Source: Purpureocillium takamizusanense (lineage: Eukaryota > Ascomycota > Sordariomycetes > Hypocreales > Ophiocordycipitaceae). From it: a stretch of 64,000 nt of DNA. The translations under genes and the position numbers were made by a program. The stretch spans positions 2,542,001-2,606,000 of the forward strand of contig NC_063073.1 of assembly GCF_022605165.1 (NCBI RefSeq), given 5' to 3'. Each line of letters opens with the position of its first letter. Position 1 is the first letter of the stretch. The notes under the pieces are model-generated. The model did not search any database. It saw only the letters and a program-made list of their open reading frames with translations, and was not told where the DNA came from. This document shows positions 31,819 to 43,300 of this stretch, piece by piece.

Positions 31819-34051
31819 CTAGGCAGGGTACGCCGCGCCGTCGCCCCGCATGTCACTGCCCGCCGACCACACGAGGGTGCCGTCGACGACATCGACCGTC
31901 TGCCGGACGACCTGGCCTCGGCCAAACAGGCTGCGCTTCGCGCCCCCGACGACGCGGACCTTGTGACCGAGCCGGCGCAGGCCCTCGACGGTCTCGGGCG
32001 GCATGCCCTCCTCGAGGTTGACGGTCCACTCGACCTCGTCGGTGCCGCCGCTGCCGTCCTTGGGAATGCCCGCGACGATGCACACGCGCGGGGCGTCGAG
32101 GGCCTGCTGGGGGTCGAGGCCGGCGACCAGCTGGCCCAGCAGGACCTGGACGTGGCCCTGGGGCTGCATGAAGCCGCCCATGACGCCAAAGGTGGAGTGC
32201 AGCGAGCCGTCGGCCAGGTTGGTGACCATGCCGGGGATGATGGTGTGGTAGGGCCGCTTGCGCGGCTCGAGGCGGTTCGGGTGCGCGGCGTTGAGGGAGA
32301 AGTTGGCGCCGCGGTTCTGCAGGGTGAAGCCGCACCCGCGCGGGATGATGCTCGTGCCGAAGCCCTCGTAGTTGGAGTTAATGAAGGACGCGGCGTTGCC
32401 CTGCGCGTCGGTGACGGTGAAGTAGACGGTGTCGCTGCTGCGGAGCGCGGGCGACACCACGACACCAGGGCCATCACCAACACCACCACCACCTACTTTA
32501 TTAGGGGGCTCACCATGGTGCAGACTGCCCGGCGGCGCCGCGCGCTCCGGGTCAAACAGCTTGGCCCGCTCGGCGAGGTACGCCGGCGAGATGAGCCCCT
32601 CGGTCGGCACGGGCGTGACGTCGGGGTCCGCGACGAACCAGTGCGCGTCGGCAAAGGCCAGGCGCAGGGCCTCGACGATGGCGTGCAGGTACGCCGTCGA
32701 GTTGAAGTCGCGGGCGCCGAAGACGGGGATGCTGCCCCGGCGCTCCATCTCCTGCACGATGCCAAGCGCCATGAGCGCCACGATGCCCTGCCCGTTGGGC
32801 GGGTGCTCCCACAGCTCGACGCCGCGCTCGCGCCCGAGCCCCTGCGCCGTAAAGGCCAGCGAGATGGGCGCCACGGACTCGCTGCCCGCCTCGAGGTGGT
32901 GTCGCAGGTCGTCGAGCTCCAGGTGGCCGCCGAGGTCGCGCACCACGCGCACGAGCTCCTCGGCCACGCGACCCGTGTAGAAGCCCGGCTTTCCCTCGGT
33001 GGCGAGCGCGCGGAACGTCTGCGCGAGGGTCGGGTTCTTCATGACCTCGCCCGCGCGCGGGGCGCGGACCCCGGACGGCGCGGAGGGGTCCTTTTTGAGC
33101 ATCTCGGCGAAATTGGGCGAGGCGTCGCGGATGTGCTGCTCAGAGGCGTTCCACTGGGTGGTAGTTTAGTCTCTTGTTAGTTGCTGTTGCCGTTACTCTC
33201 ACCACCACAGGGGGGTCACTCTGGTTGATCACGACGATGGCATGGGAGGGCGGGGGGCGGTATATACGCACAGAGGAGGCCGCCACCTCGGACACGGGAA
33301 AGCCCTTCTCGCCGAGCGCAATGGCCGGTCCCAGGATCTGCTCCAGGCTGACCTTGCCGCTGCCGAAGCGCTCCACGGCGTCGACCCAGCCGGCGGCGGC
33401 GCCAGGGACGGTGACGGCGTGGACGCTCATCGCGGGGATCTCGGTCACCTTGGAGGAGTCGGCGCCCAGGTCGGCGCGGATGCGCTCCAGGGTGCAGTGG
33501 GCGCCCGAGCGGCCGGAGCCGTTCATGGCGCTGACCTTTTTGGTGGCCGCGTCCCAGTAGAGGATGAACATGTCGCCGCCGATGCCCGTGGAGCACGGTT
33601 CCGTCATGTTGAGGCCGGCGGCTGCGATGGTCGCCCATGTCAGTCGTCTCTCTTACGCACCCTCTATCTCCATCTGTGTCTCTGTTCTCTCTTTCTCTCT
33701 CTCTTTCTTCTTCTCTTGACTGCCAGATTGGTGAGGGGAGAGGTGATATCACTAACCAACTGCCACGGCAGCATCCTATAAGCCATTAAGCACGTCAGTC
33801 AGTCAGTCAGCAGTCAGTCGGTCGCACGGCTCTCCCGAGGGCAGAAAACAATGAGGGGGGATCCGGAGTTGTGAAGTCTGACGTACGGCCGCGTTGCCGC
33901 CCGCGCGCAGCACCTCAAGCCCGCACTTGGCGGCGAGGGGCTGCGTGCAGGCGACGATGCCTTCGGTGCTGTGGACGACGCTCCGGCGCGACGGAAACGC
34001 CCACATGTCGGGCCGGGGCTCCGGGTAGAGGGCGGCCGTGGTCTGCGGCAT
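31819..34051 (-). CDS. Gamma-glutamyltransferase-like (Ntn-hydrolase) protein (622 aa)
   Basis: Exons 34051-33887, 33775-33757 (19 nt), 33621-33272 and 33153-31819. The microexon joins LRAGGNAA to DAAVAVAAGLNMTEPCSTGIGGDMF, the invariant N-terminal block of the family. Members are Ntn hydrolases that self-cleave and move gamma-glutamyl groups or hydrolyse acyl amides. The likely nucleophile is Thr420 in SDTVYFTVTDAQGN, at the small-subunit start, followed by SFINSNYEGFGT and RPYHTIIPGM. The DTVY form rather than TTH places it nearer the bacterial YwrD / glutaryl-acylase-like branch than classical glutathione-degrading GGT. No signal peptide or membrane anchor is visible, so it is probably intracellular. 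A Gly-rich loop (KVGGGGVGDGPG) just before the nucleophile is read through as coding. Intron 3 has a second in-phase donor (GTGAGA) that would add 23 residues. Confidence 0.87.
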
Positions 34052-34896
34052 CTTGTAGTAGTATATAGTATCAGTGTCCGGGGAGGAGGAGGAGGGTCCT
34101 GTCGTGTCTCTCGCCCCAGTGTGTGTGTTGTACGAAGTAAATGTAGCGGTCAATGTCGAGACGCCCTGCTCTCGACTACGATGGTTGCAATGCAGGGCAA
34201 CAGAACACACGAGGTCAGCAGTCTGGTGTCTGCGACGGCGGCGTCGAAGGCATTGATGATGGGCGGCGCGGCGCGGAGGGCGTCTTGTCTGTCTGCTGGT
34301 CCTTCCCTCGGCAATGAAATGACGTTTCGACACCACCCCTGGACGACCGTCGGACTGGACGGAGGGGCCCGACGAGTGCGGGGACAAGACCGCACCAGCT
34401 TCCGCTCCGGTCCCCAAGCCCCCTGTAATAGGCAGGCAGGTTGCGCGGGGGAGGGGGGGGATGAACTTGCGGGGAGGGGGTATTGATACGTGATGATGAC
34501 GAGTTATCTCCGAGTTTGAGGAAGCATTGACGCGGTACATGTACCTTTCGGCAAATCCTCCACGGCGGTCAGCCTATACCGATTTTTTTTTAAAATTTAA
34601 AGAAGATGATGAATAAACTCCAACTGTTGTTACTGCCCTGTCTGTTCTCTATCGTGTACGACACTGTGAGTAAATATCCAGCATGTCCTCTATGGAAGAG
34701 AATAGTCTCTTCATCTCGCACTTTGCGCTACCCTGTACTTCGTATAATATAGTTATATCTCACCACCACCATCCAACTTCTTCAGTCGTGATTTCTTCAC
34801 ATGCTGAGCCCCAATCGTAATAGACAATGTTTCGATTTAAAGACTGGTCCAGTCTTCATCCCAGCTACCAGAGCACGCCGCCGCACAGACTTCGTT
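34052..34896. other. Intergenic, 845 bases, between the GGT-like gene and DAO
   Basis: Promoter of the GGT-like gene plus the 3' region of DAO (both minus strand). An AT-rich patch (T9 then AAAATTTAAA) lies near 34581-34600. No supported gene. Confidence 0.45.
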
Positions 34897-36727
34897 CTAC
34901 AGCCGCGACCGCGGGCCATCATCGCCCTTCAACTCCCGCAGCACATCGTCAGCCGCCGCGACAGCATCAAGGGCCATGCCGTACCCGGCCTGGAACCCCG
35001 TGCCCCCGGCGCCGTAGTTGTGCACGAGGGCCCGGCCGTGCCTCTCCTCTCGCTCCACGCGCGCGCCGCCCTCACGCGACGGCCGCATGCCCGCAAACGC
35101 AGCGAGGACCTCGAGCCCTCCCTCCCTCAGCTCGCGGCTCAGCCCCGTCGTCCGCGAGACGATGGACTCGCTTTCCTGCGCGTACGTGGACGCGTCGCTG
35201 AGACAGATATTAGCTGGGTCTACCAAGTACGTAGTACGTAGTTACTTTGCACTTTCGTAGCAAGGTTCGGTTGGGTTGGGGGGCGTCGAGGGGCTGGGGG
35301 CGCGTCGCCGCCGTGTGTGACGGTGGCGTTGATGTGGCGATGGCGGGCAAAGCAGGGGGTCAAGGGGGAAAGGGGGAAAGGGGGAACAAAGACTAGACTG
35401 GAGAGAGACAAGGAGCGAGAGAAGAACAACAACAACAGCAACAACAAGAAAAAAAAAGGCGTACAAGACCCCCTTTTGCATGTACCCTCCCAGAATCGCG
35501 TTGCCGTTTGAATGCGGCCGCGGGATCACGTACGTCTCGTACCCGCGTCCGTGGCGCATCACGTTGCTCTTGACGGCCGGCGCGCGCACCAAGACGACCT
35601 GCCCGCGCGTGGGGAAGCACTTGCCGTCCTCGACCCCGGGGAGCGTCCGAGCCGCGATGCCCGAGCAGTGGAAGACGACCTTGGTGTCGGGGCTCGCAAA
35701 CGCCGCGTCGATGGAGTCGAGCCTGCGCCGCACGAAGCGCACCCCGTGCTGGTCGCGCAGCCGCCTGAAGAGGTACTCGATGTGCTTGGGCGCGTTGACG
35801 GTCACCGTCGTGGCGGAGATGCCGTACTCGACCCCGGATGGGAGCTCGTGGGCGGGTATCACGCGGAACTAGTAGACGTAGCAGCCCGGCCGCGGTCAGC
35901 ACTACTACTACTACAACAATCTGTTTGAAACCCGCTACTGACTCGTCCATCATCATCACCACATCACCCACCCATACACCCCTTGTTGGTGGGCTGATGT
36001 GCCATGCCTTGCTAGCAAGCCACAAACACAGCACCATCAACACCTGAAAGGAGGAGGGGCATGGAGGGAGGGGAGCTTGGGGAGGGAGGGGAGGGAGGAA
36101 GGAAGGAAAGGTCTCTCGCACATCCTCAAGGTACTCGGAGATGGCCCGGATCTTGTCTCGCGGCGCGTCCGAGTCCCAGTACTCGATGGAATGCGCCCGC
36201 GCCACGTACGCCTCGCGCCCACGCTCGGAAGCCAGGCGCATGAGGTGCGCGTAGCCCAGCTTGTCCCATCGCAGGGCGTTCTTGTCGCTGCCCGATATGC
36301 CGGAAAAGTTGCAGCCCGCCCTGCCACGTTTTTGTACGTGAGTGTCTTCCGTCAGTCCAACCCATCAATGATTCCCCGAAGCCATGGACAGTCCGTGCCT
36401 TTGCGAGAGAGGGCATGCACCACCGTCCGTCGTGTATGATGAAATGTTTCTTACCACGGCGAGGTGTAGTTGGGCGAGGTGTCGCCCGGCAGGTGCTCCG
36501 CGTATACGGTGATGCGAGGTCCCAGGCCGCGCTCGGCGAGAACGAGGGCGACGTCGAGGCCGATGATGCCCGCCCTGCTCCCCCCTCCCTCGCGTTGCGA
36601 AAACTGTCAGCGGCCCGCACGTCGTCGTCTGGTGTGTGTGCTGACCAAGAAACATGAAGGGCAGGCATATACGTAGCAGAGAGACCTAGCGCACGCACCC
36701 GACGATAATGATGGATTCCTGAGCCAT
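34897..36727 (-). CDS. D-amino-acid oxidase, peroxisomal (350 aa)
   Basis: Exons 36727-36699, 36574-36455, 36320-36122, 35868-35465 and 35197-34897, with introns of 124, 134, 253 and 267 nt, unusually long for this window. FAD-dependent deamination of D-amino acids to 2-oxo acids, ammonia and H2O2. The joins reconstruct the dinucleotide motif IIIVGAGIIGLDVA (first join), SPNYTSPWAGCNFSG (second) and DFRVIPAHELP (third). Later motifs include APKHIEYLFRRL, FHCSGIAARTL, GRGYETYVIPRP and the C-terminal FAD loop HNYGAGGTGFQAGYGMA. The last three residues SRL are a peroxisomal targeting signal 1, consistent with where the enzyme acts. It could instead be a D-aspartate oxidase; substrate residues do not decide this. 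Tandem with the GGT-like gene. Confidence 0.9.
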
Positions 36728-37178
36728 GGACGCTGTCGTGTGTGCTTGATGCAAAGCTTCCTCGCAGCTGCAGCGGTTCCCGGATAACTGAATGCGGGGA
36801 GGAGGGTGGGGTTTGGTTCAGAGAGTTGAGTTTCGTGATGCGGGCCGGAAAAAGGAACTTTGGTCCTGAAGACGTGGACCGACCCGTTTGCCACAGGGGA
36901 TGTGGCAGCGGGCCTCTGGCACAAAGAGCGGCGTCAAGGTGCTACCAACTCCGGCCGCAGGGGGGATGGAAGTGCTGTCTGTCTTTTGACCTCGACGACG
37001 GACGGCCCCGTGGCACCGGCATGGCGTGAAGCCACCCAGACGGCTTGTCTCCGCACCGACAACGGCGCTCCACTTGGTTCCAAACTCAAGACTCGGGAAC
37101 TCGGGTGTCACAAATTGTCCATCGCATGCAGGCGTGGCAAATTGCGGCATCGAGGCATGCATTATCCAACTATAAACT
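36728..37178. other. Intergenic spacer, 451 bases
   Basis: Promoter of the DAO gene and 3' region of the DUF2306 gene, both minus strand. Nothing else seen. Confidence 0.45.
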
Positions 37179-38459
37179 CTACTTACTACACTGCTTGACT
37201 GTGCTGTGACTGCCGTTGTTGCTCTTTGGGTCTGCCGCCGCGGCATCCCTGTCCATGTCATTCTTGCTGTCGCGGCTGGGCGTCCATATCGCAGCATCGC
37301 CTATCCGATCGGCTGTCAAGCCAGATCGTCCCGGGTGTTTGTGCCCGGCTTCCAGTTGCCGCTGGTACGACACATTGCGAAGACGCTCCGACTCGGCGGG
37401 CGTAAGCTGCAGCTATCATGGCTTGTTAGCCACAACGGATACGATACGCGGGTTGTGTTGCAGGGCGCCTCGCAGGCGGTTAGGTGCTCACATAGAACTC
37501 AATGCCAATGGCGTGCAGAGCAAGCGCCAGCCACAGCGCCATTCCAAACGTCATGTTGAGCGCAGCGGCGCTGTTGTCCTTGCCGCCATGGACATCTGCC
37601 TTGACGGCCGTCCACGCCTCTAGCGACTTGCACGCCGGGTATTTTGCCTCCAAGGCATCTGTGCTGTTGAACAAGGTCGCGAGCACGTCGCACGGCTTGG
37701 CATAGTAGTACGGATCCGAATGGGACATGGACGTAATGACGGCGGACATTCCCATGATGAAACGACATGTGATGATGGCCGCAGCCTATAGTTGAGCACA
37801 TATATATAATCAGCACCCCGTGATGAGCGTATGTACTGCTTGGGGGAAGGAAGGGGTTTTTTTTCTAGACATAGCAACTCGACTGGACTCACGTAAAACC
37901 ACGCACGTAGCATCCACGCGCGATGTTGCTCCAGCTGCAGCATCTTGACATTGTACAGCGCAAGGCCCAACGCGCCGACGAACATGATGGACATGAGCCC
38001 CGTGATGACCTGAATCTCAACGCCGCCGCCAAAGGCATGCCGCGATACCATGACGCAGCCCACAGCCCCGGGGACGCTCAGTAGGAGAACCAGATACCCG
38101 TTGAGGCGGTGCGCCAGGATGAAGCGGTGTCGGATCGCCGGCACGAACTGGAAGCAAGCCAGGAACGACGCGGGGAGGATGCAGTAGAGGTGCATCTTGA
38201 TGCCCACGAGCAGGTACGTCTTGCTGTCGTACGTCCAGCACTCCCCGGCCACCGCGGCATCCTGCACGTCGGCGCGGCGCGGGCAGTAGATGCCGTCGTA
38301 GTTGAGGTACATGAAGCGCGCGAGGCAGAAGCCCAGCATGGTGCCGGAAAAGATGACCCACATGGAGAAGTTGTAGCCCTTGGTGAAGCCGACGGGGTGG
38401 TAGACCTTACGCATGGCGGCGACGAAGCGGTTCCGCGGAGGTCGACTGGACTGGGCCAT
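37179..38459 (-). CDS. DUF2306-type multi-pass membrane protein (362 aa)
   Basis: Exons 38459-37893, 37785-37492 and 37406-37179; introns of 107 and 85 nt with GTGAGT and GTGAGC donors, both phase 0. About seven hydrophobic helices are visible, e.g. FSMWVIFSGTMLGFCLARFM, LYCILPASFLACFQF, GYLVLLLSVPGAVGCVMV, VITGLMSIMFVGALGLALY and MALWLALALHAIGIEFYV. The central HRFILAHRLNGYL and QLEQHRAWMLRAWFY blocks have conserved His/Arg residues placed as in fungal DUF2306 proteins. A Cys-containing loop (ADVQDAAVAGECWTYD and YPACKSLEAWTAV) probably faces the outside or lumen. The C-terminal ~70 residues are polar. No biochemical role is established for the family; the paired His suggest haem or metal binding, which is inference. 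The gene starts at the first ATG after an upstream stop region. Confidence 0.75.
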
Positions 38460-39841
38460 CTTGTTGACTGCGTGCGGCCGTAGCGATTCGGGGATGCTCA
38501 GAGAGACGCGCACGAAGTCCCAGCGAACTGAATGTGTGCGTATTATATCCAGTTGTTGGTCGCGTCTGCAAGTTTGTATTGGTGTTGAAAGCGCTTTCAC
38601 CGTGTGCATGCACTCGGCGTACGTGCAAACATGCACGGATCGTGAAGCAAAAGGGGGAGCAACAAGACATTATATAGACACTGCTTGATTCAGATTTGTG
38701 GAGGCTACATCTTCGTAACATGTCGTATTGCGAGGCATGAAAAGGAGCAAGAGTCAATGTTTGGCTGACAGCTTGCACACAGGGGGGCCACGGCCGCGTA
38801 TGAGTCCACAGGCTGGCATCATCAACCCCCTTACACACCTGTACGTTTAGGGCTTCATCGCGCGCGCCCATCCCGAGACACGTTGGACAAACCTATAGTG
38901 TTTCTAATCTGAGCGTCGTGAGAGAGGAAGCGACCCTGGCTTAAAACCGGGGACGTGGATCGAGGACTGGATGCAGCCTCCTCGCCCGGCATGGATGGCA
39001 ATTTCACTCCAAGGCCAGGTTGTTACACCGCCGTGGTTGTCCACGCGACTCTTGGCAAGTCGTCAGCCTTCGCACGTAGTAGTTGATTTGCGAATCAAGG
39101 CAAAGTAATGGGTGGCGTTGTTCGAGCCACGAAACGACTTGCGCAAGCGTTCCTTTACGACGCAATACGAGGCTCAGCCCTTGCCTGATCGCGGCCCGAC
39201 CACTAGGCCGCATGGGGAATCATTGCACGCATAGCTATGACTGGCTGTTAAAATGCCACCAGCAAATATAAATACATGCTTTGATATGGAAGCTCGGTCC
39301 GATGGGTGCTTGCGCTCGGCCAAGATCTCGCAGCAACGTGAAGTTGATTACTCCCCAGGTCGAGTGGCAATGTTGCCCCGACAGGGCGAGCCAGGGAATC
39401 AGTCTTTGGCGGAGGCGTCTTGCTTCTTGCCCGGACAAAGAGCGGAGGGCGACGGCGAGAGTTTACGAATTCGGCTGCCGGAAGGCTAATGTCGACAAAG
39501 ATCGACGGGTGGCGCATCACTACCGGGCCGGCCGTGCATGACCCGAGAGTTTCAAAAGCGGAGAACAGCGGGTAGCTCAACTAACGCCCTCGCTTCTCAA
39601 GCCTGCGGTGTTAGATGAGCCAGGGCATCCCCAGAGGGATTGTCTTCGTCGACATTGGTTATGGCATAAGACGCGCAGCACACACGGAGAAACGCGTCAC
39701 TTCGAGATCAAGGTTCGGTATTAAATAATAGTTATAGAACGGACCAACGACCCAAGTACAACGTGTATTGTCTAGGATAAAGTGTACGACTGCCTCGGGG
39801 CCCGCATCCACCCCTCCACCGCGTCGAGCGCTGTATACACT
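38460..39841. other. Intergenic, 1.4 kb
   Basis: Short overlapping open frames on both strands without domains (the longest at 38407-38871, minus). No supported gene. Confidence 0.45.
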
Positions 39842-40352
39842 CTACATGATAAGGCTGTTAAGGGCGATGCAGGGCAGGGCCAGGTTGACGAGACCGCCAG
39901 CAGCCTGATGAGTTTGTTAGTACCGGCACAACTGCGGAATCGCGTTTTGGGCGGGAGACTTACGTTGGAGGGAGAGCGCTGGCAGCAGGCGGCCTTGCCG
40001 ACGCAGTGGGCCTTGAGCAGATCCTGGACACCAATGACTGTATCTTGTTAGCGTTGCTCAAGAGTTTTAATGAATGCAGATTAAACTTACGAGCAGCGAC
40101 GGAGAGCTGCGAGCACTGGTCGAAGAGGCTGAGGCCGTCGAGGACACCGCCAACGACACCAGGGTTCTTGGACACATCGCCGTGGCCGGCCGCCTGGTCG
40201 CTCTCTTTGTTGCAGCAGTTGAGCTCCATGTTGTTACCGCAGGCATCGTTGGCCTCGCTGACGGAGATCTCGTGCATGGGAGGAAACTTCTTGACCTCAG
40301 GGGCGGCAGCCGCGGCAGCAGCGAGGGCAATGACAGCGGTGATGAAGCGCAT
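39842..40352 (-). CDS. Class I hydrophobin (132 aa)
   Basis: Exons 40352-40091, 40037-39964 and 39904-39842; introns of 53 and 59 nt, both GTAAGT donors. Residues 1-17 (MRFITAVIALAAAAAAA) form the signal peptide. Eight Cys follow the hydrophobin order C-CC-C-C-CC-C, with spacings of 7, 0, 32, 18, 5, 0 and 17. The long C3-C4 loop and 17-residue C7-C8 loop fit class I (rodlet-forming) better than class II. Hydrophobins self-assemble at the air-water interface to coat spores and aerial hyphae and help attachment. Exon 2 carries LIGVQDLLKAHCVGKAACCQ and exon 3 the final LALPCIALNSLIM, so the last Cys is supplied only by splicing. A weak TATA-like TAAATAAG lies ~170 bases upstream (40524-40531). 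Confidence 0.93.
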
Positions 40353-43300
40353 ATTGACGGTTTCTGAGGATTTTTCCTTGTGTGGTCTTCGGAGGGGTGT
40401 TGAAAGACTTGGGAGAGGAAATTCTGGCGGAGAGAGAAGCTGGCTCTGTAGCGAATGAATGGATGCGTTGGGATGGAGAGAGGTGAGAGAAGAGTCCTGT
40501 CCCTCGGTCGGAGTGAGGACCGTCTTATTTACCTCGATTCATGTTTCTACTTGTTTCCCGCAACCGGCCTTGTCGCGACTGATTTTTCAAAACTCAATCG
40601 TTCTGGCATTCTCGAGCCGATTGTTGGTGGCAATCTGCATTCCGTTTCCGGTCTTGTGCCTGGGCGCCCGAGCTCGAGCAATCTGCGACACAACCCAGGC
40701 TAAGGTAGGCGTTTCGTTTGGAGATGGGGGATGGATGGATGGCTGGGGGGGGGGGGGCGAGGTTAGTTGGCTCCACGAAACAAACACACACACACACACC
40801 AGCACAGACAGCCACTCTTTGCCTCTTGCTCGAAATCTTGAACATGGCGGAAGGAACGGATGTAAGGAATGCGCCTGCCCTGGAGCCTCACTCTGACGGC
40901 GCGGTGCTGGTATTGGGAGTGAGACAGTCGGCGCCGGCGCTTAGCCAGGAGCGCTTCATATGTCTCAGGGCCAAGAGATGAGCTGCTGGAGCTTGCCAAA
41001 GACCAGGGACCATGTACGAAGAGCTTTGCTTAGGAGGGAAAACTACGGGAGGACGCGAAAACCACGTGTGGATGATCGTCGATAACAACAATGCTTCGCA
41101 GTAGACGCGAGACAGCTTCAGCCAGCGGAGCGATAGCTCGGTGTCTGGTCCCCCAAGCAAGCAAGCCCCCCCTTCTCCTAGCTAGTCGAAACGAATGGTA
41201 ATTAAAAGGACATAGCAGATGCGTAGAGGTGTAATTTCGGCCGGGCACTTGATTTCTCAGACGGGCATGACTGCTATCGCCGCCCTCCACCAGCCACTCA
41301 CTGGCTGCACCGCGTCGCATCGTGATGGGCACGAGGGCAGCATACCCAGACTGGACCCAGCCAGCCACGGGATGTTTCGTCAGCCGGAGAAGACTTCCAG
41401 CAGCTTGGACCGTAACCACCACCAACAACGGCCAGACCAGCAGCTGATCCCAGAGCATTGGTTCCCAAGAGTGGAACCCACAAACAAAACAGCGTTGGCC
41501 TCCGAGGAGGCCCGGGCCCATCGAGATCGTCATGGCTCCGTCTGGTGTTATTTGATGCGATTCCTCTTACCGCCACTACGTACCGTTGACCCGTTGACGG
41601 TATTAGTAGCTGCCGTCATAGAACTCCCATCTAGCTCGCATTCTGAACAATGTTATTCTCGATTTAGTCCTTGATAGCAAGGAGCAACCATGAATGACTT
41701 GTTCGATGCAATTTCCGATCCCCCATTGATGCCCCAATGTTTGCGCGTCAGAGCTACGCCCCTTGTTAGCCACCAGATGCAACTCCCAGAAGACAGACAG
41801 ACAGACAGACAGACATGACCCTTCGCACGGACGGGCCTGCATAGAGCTTGACTATGCTGTGCTGTTGTAGCGTCCGATTGCGCGCTCAGCTGCCGGACCG
41901 CCCATGGAATGGAATGCCCAGCCGCCTCGAGTGCCTTGCTCATTCGGCGTAGGCGATGATGACTCAACCTCAAGTAGTACCAGTGGTAGGACTTGTAACC
42001 AGACTCGTGACGTGTGCCAGGTGCCCATACTACTTCCATATTGGACATCCTCGGTCATCATTTGAGCTGTTTTGCGGCCCGTTGAGTGCTCCTCGCTGGC
42101 TACTTGTGTTTCACGCATGTCGTTTTGCATTGGTCTTGTCAAGCGCGCCGTTTACACGGAGCTCGATGCCGGCCCACTGAGTTAGTTTGACTCTCAAGCG
42201 ATATTACTTTCTTTAGCGTGGATGGAGTTTTCGCGTAGAGAGTGCCAGTCCGATGTTAGAATTCGAGGCCTACAGATATGGTGGTGACGACGATAATTTC
42301 AAGCTGCAAGGCCGGGTTTCCTCCTCGCCAAGTGCTGCACGGCCGACCTAACGATGGCTTTGGTGTCTTGTATCCCTGGGCTACGAAAGACATGTGACCG
42401 CACCAGCCAACGGGGCACTATGTCTCAGAGCGCGGATGATCTCTCTCCGTGCCCTGCCCTGCTTCCCCATCCGGGTGAGAAGGGAAGGTGACCGTTACAT
42501 TACCGGCGCGTGCTGGAGCCGCCGGCGGCTTCAGCCCGGCTGGGATCTGTTTTTGGGTCGTTGGAACGTAGAGCTCCTTCTCGCCTCGCGATTGAGGTCC
42601 AGTGCATGGTGAGAAGGCCAAGGCTGGACAGTTAGACCGGATCCATTGATGTGCCGCAATTGTTATGAGTTTTGACTTTGGGAATAGTACGTCGGTTTCC
42701 TTGAGCGATTGCAAAACACATGGTGCTCATTGTCATGTGTTGCGCAATGGTCAGGTGGTCAATTTTGGCCCTGTTGCTACGGGTCCGGATGTGGCAACGA
42801 GACGGCAACGGCCGCCAAGGCTTCGGCACATTCTGCTGTGAAAGAAAGCCAAGGCGGTTGGTGATGACGTCGGTCATCTTGAAACTCGCGTTGTGCGGTT
42901 ACCTGTTGGCAAGGCCGTGTGATTATGTGCTTGACAGTTGCTCGACGATATGAACACTTCGTCGGACCCGAGTCTCAAGCCAACGAGCAGGATCCTATGT
43001 ATGATTTGTTTTCTGATATGCATGTCCGTCGCCTTCATGGCCGGATCCCGTGAAGGTAGAATATACTGTAATACACTTGTTATACAACCCGTGCATGGCT
43101 GCCATTATTATGCGGAATAATTCCTCCGCTAGTACGCTCTTGATCCTAAAGGTCTTTCAATAACTAGCTAGAGTTGCCAAAACAAGACGCAAAACACAAC
43201 CACAGCATGACGCATTTTATCTACATCAGTGTAGGCATGGGTTATGTCCATTCAGCTCAATACAGATGCTTGAGCTCAAGATTATGGGAGTCAACTATTG

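Noticed and set aside
31963..33180. 405-codon open frame on the plus strand
   Set aside because: Antisense shadow of the GGT-like gene with biased composition and no motif.
26828..36727. Reading BCAT, PPCDC, Grx5, GGT-like and DAO as a biosynthetic gene cluster
   Set aside because: No backbone enzyme (NRPS, PKS, terpene synthase) is present, and most of these are widespread primary-metabolism genes on both strands.
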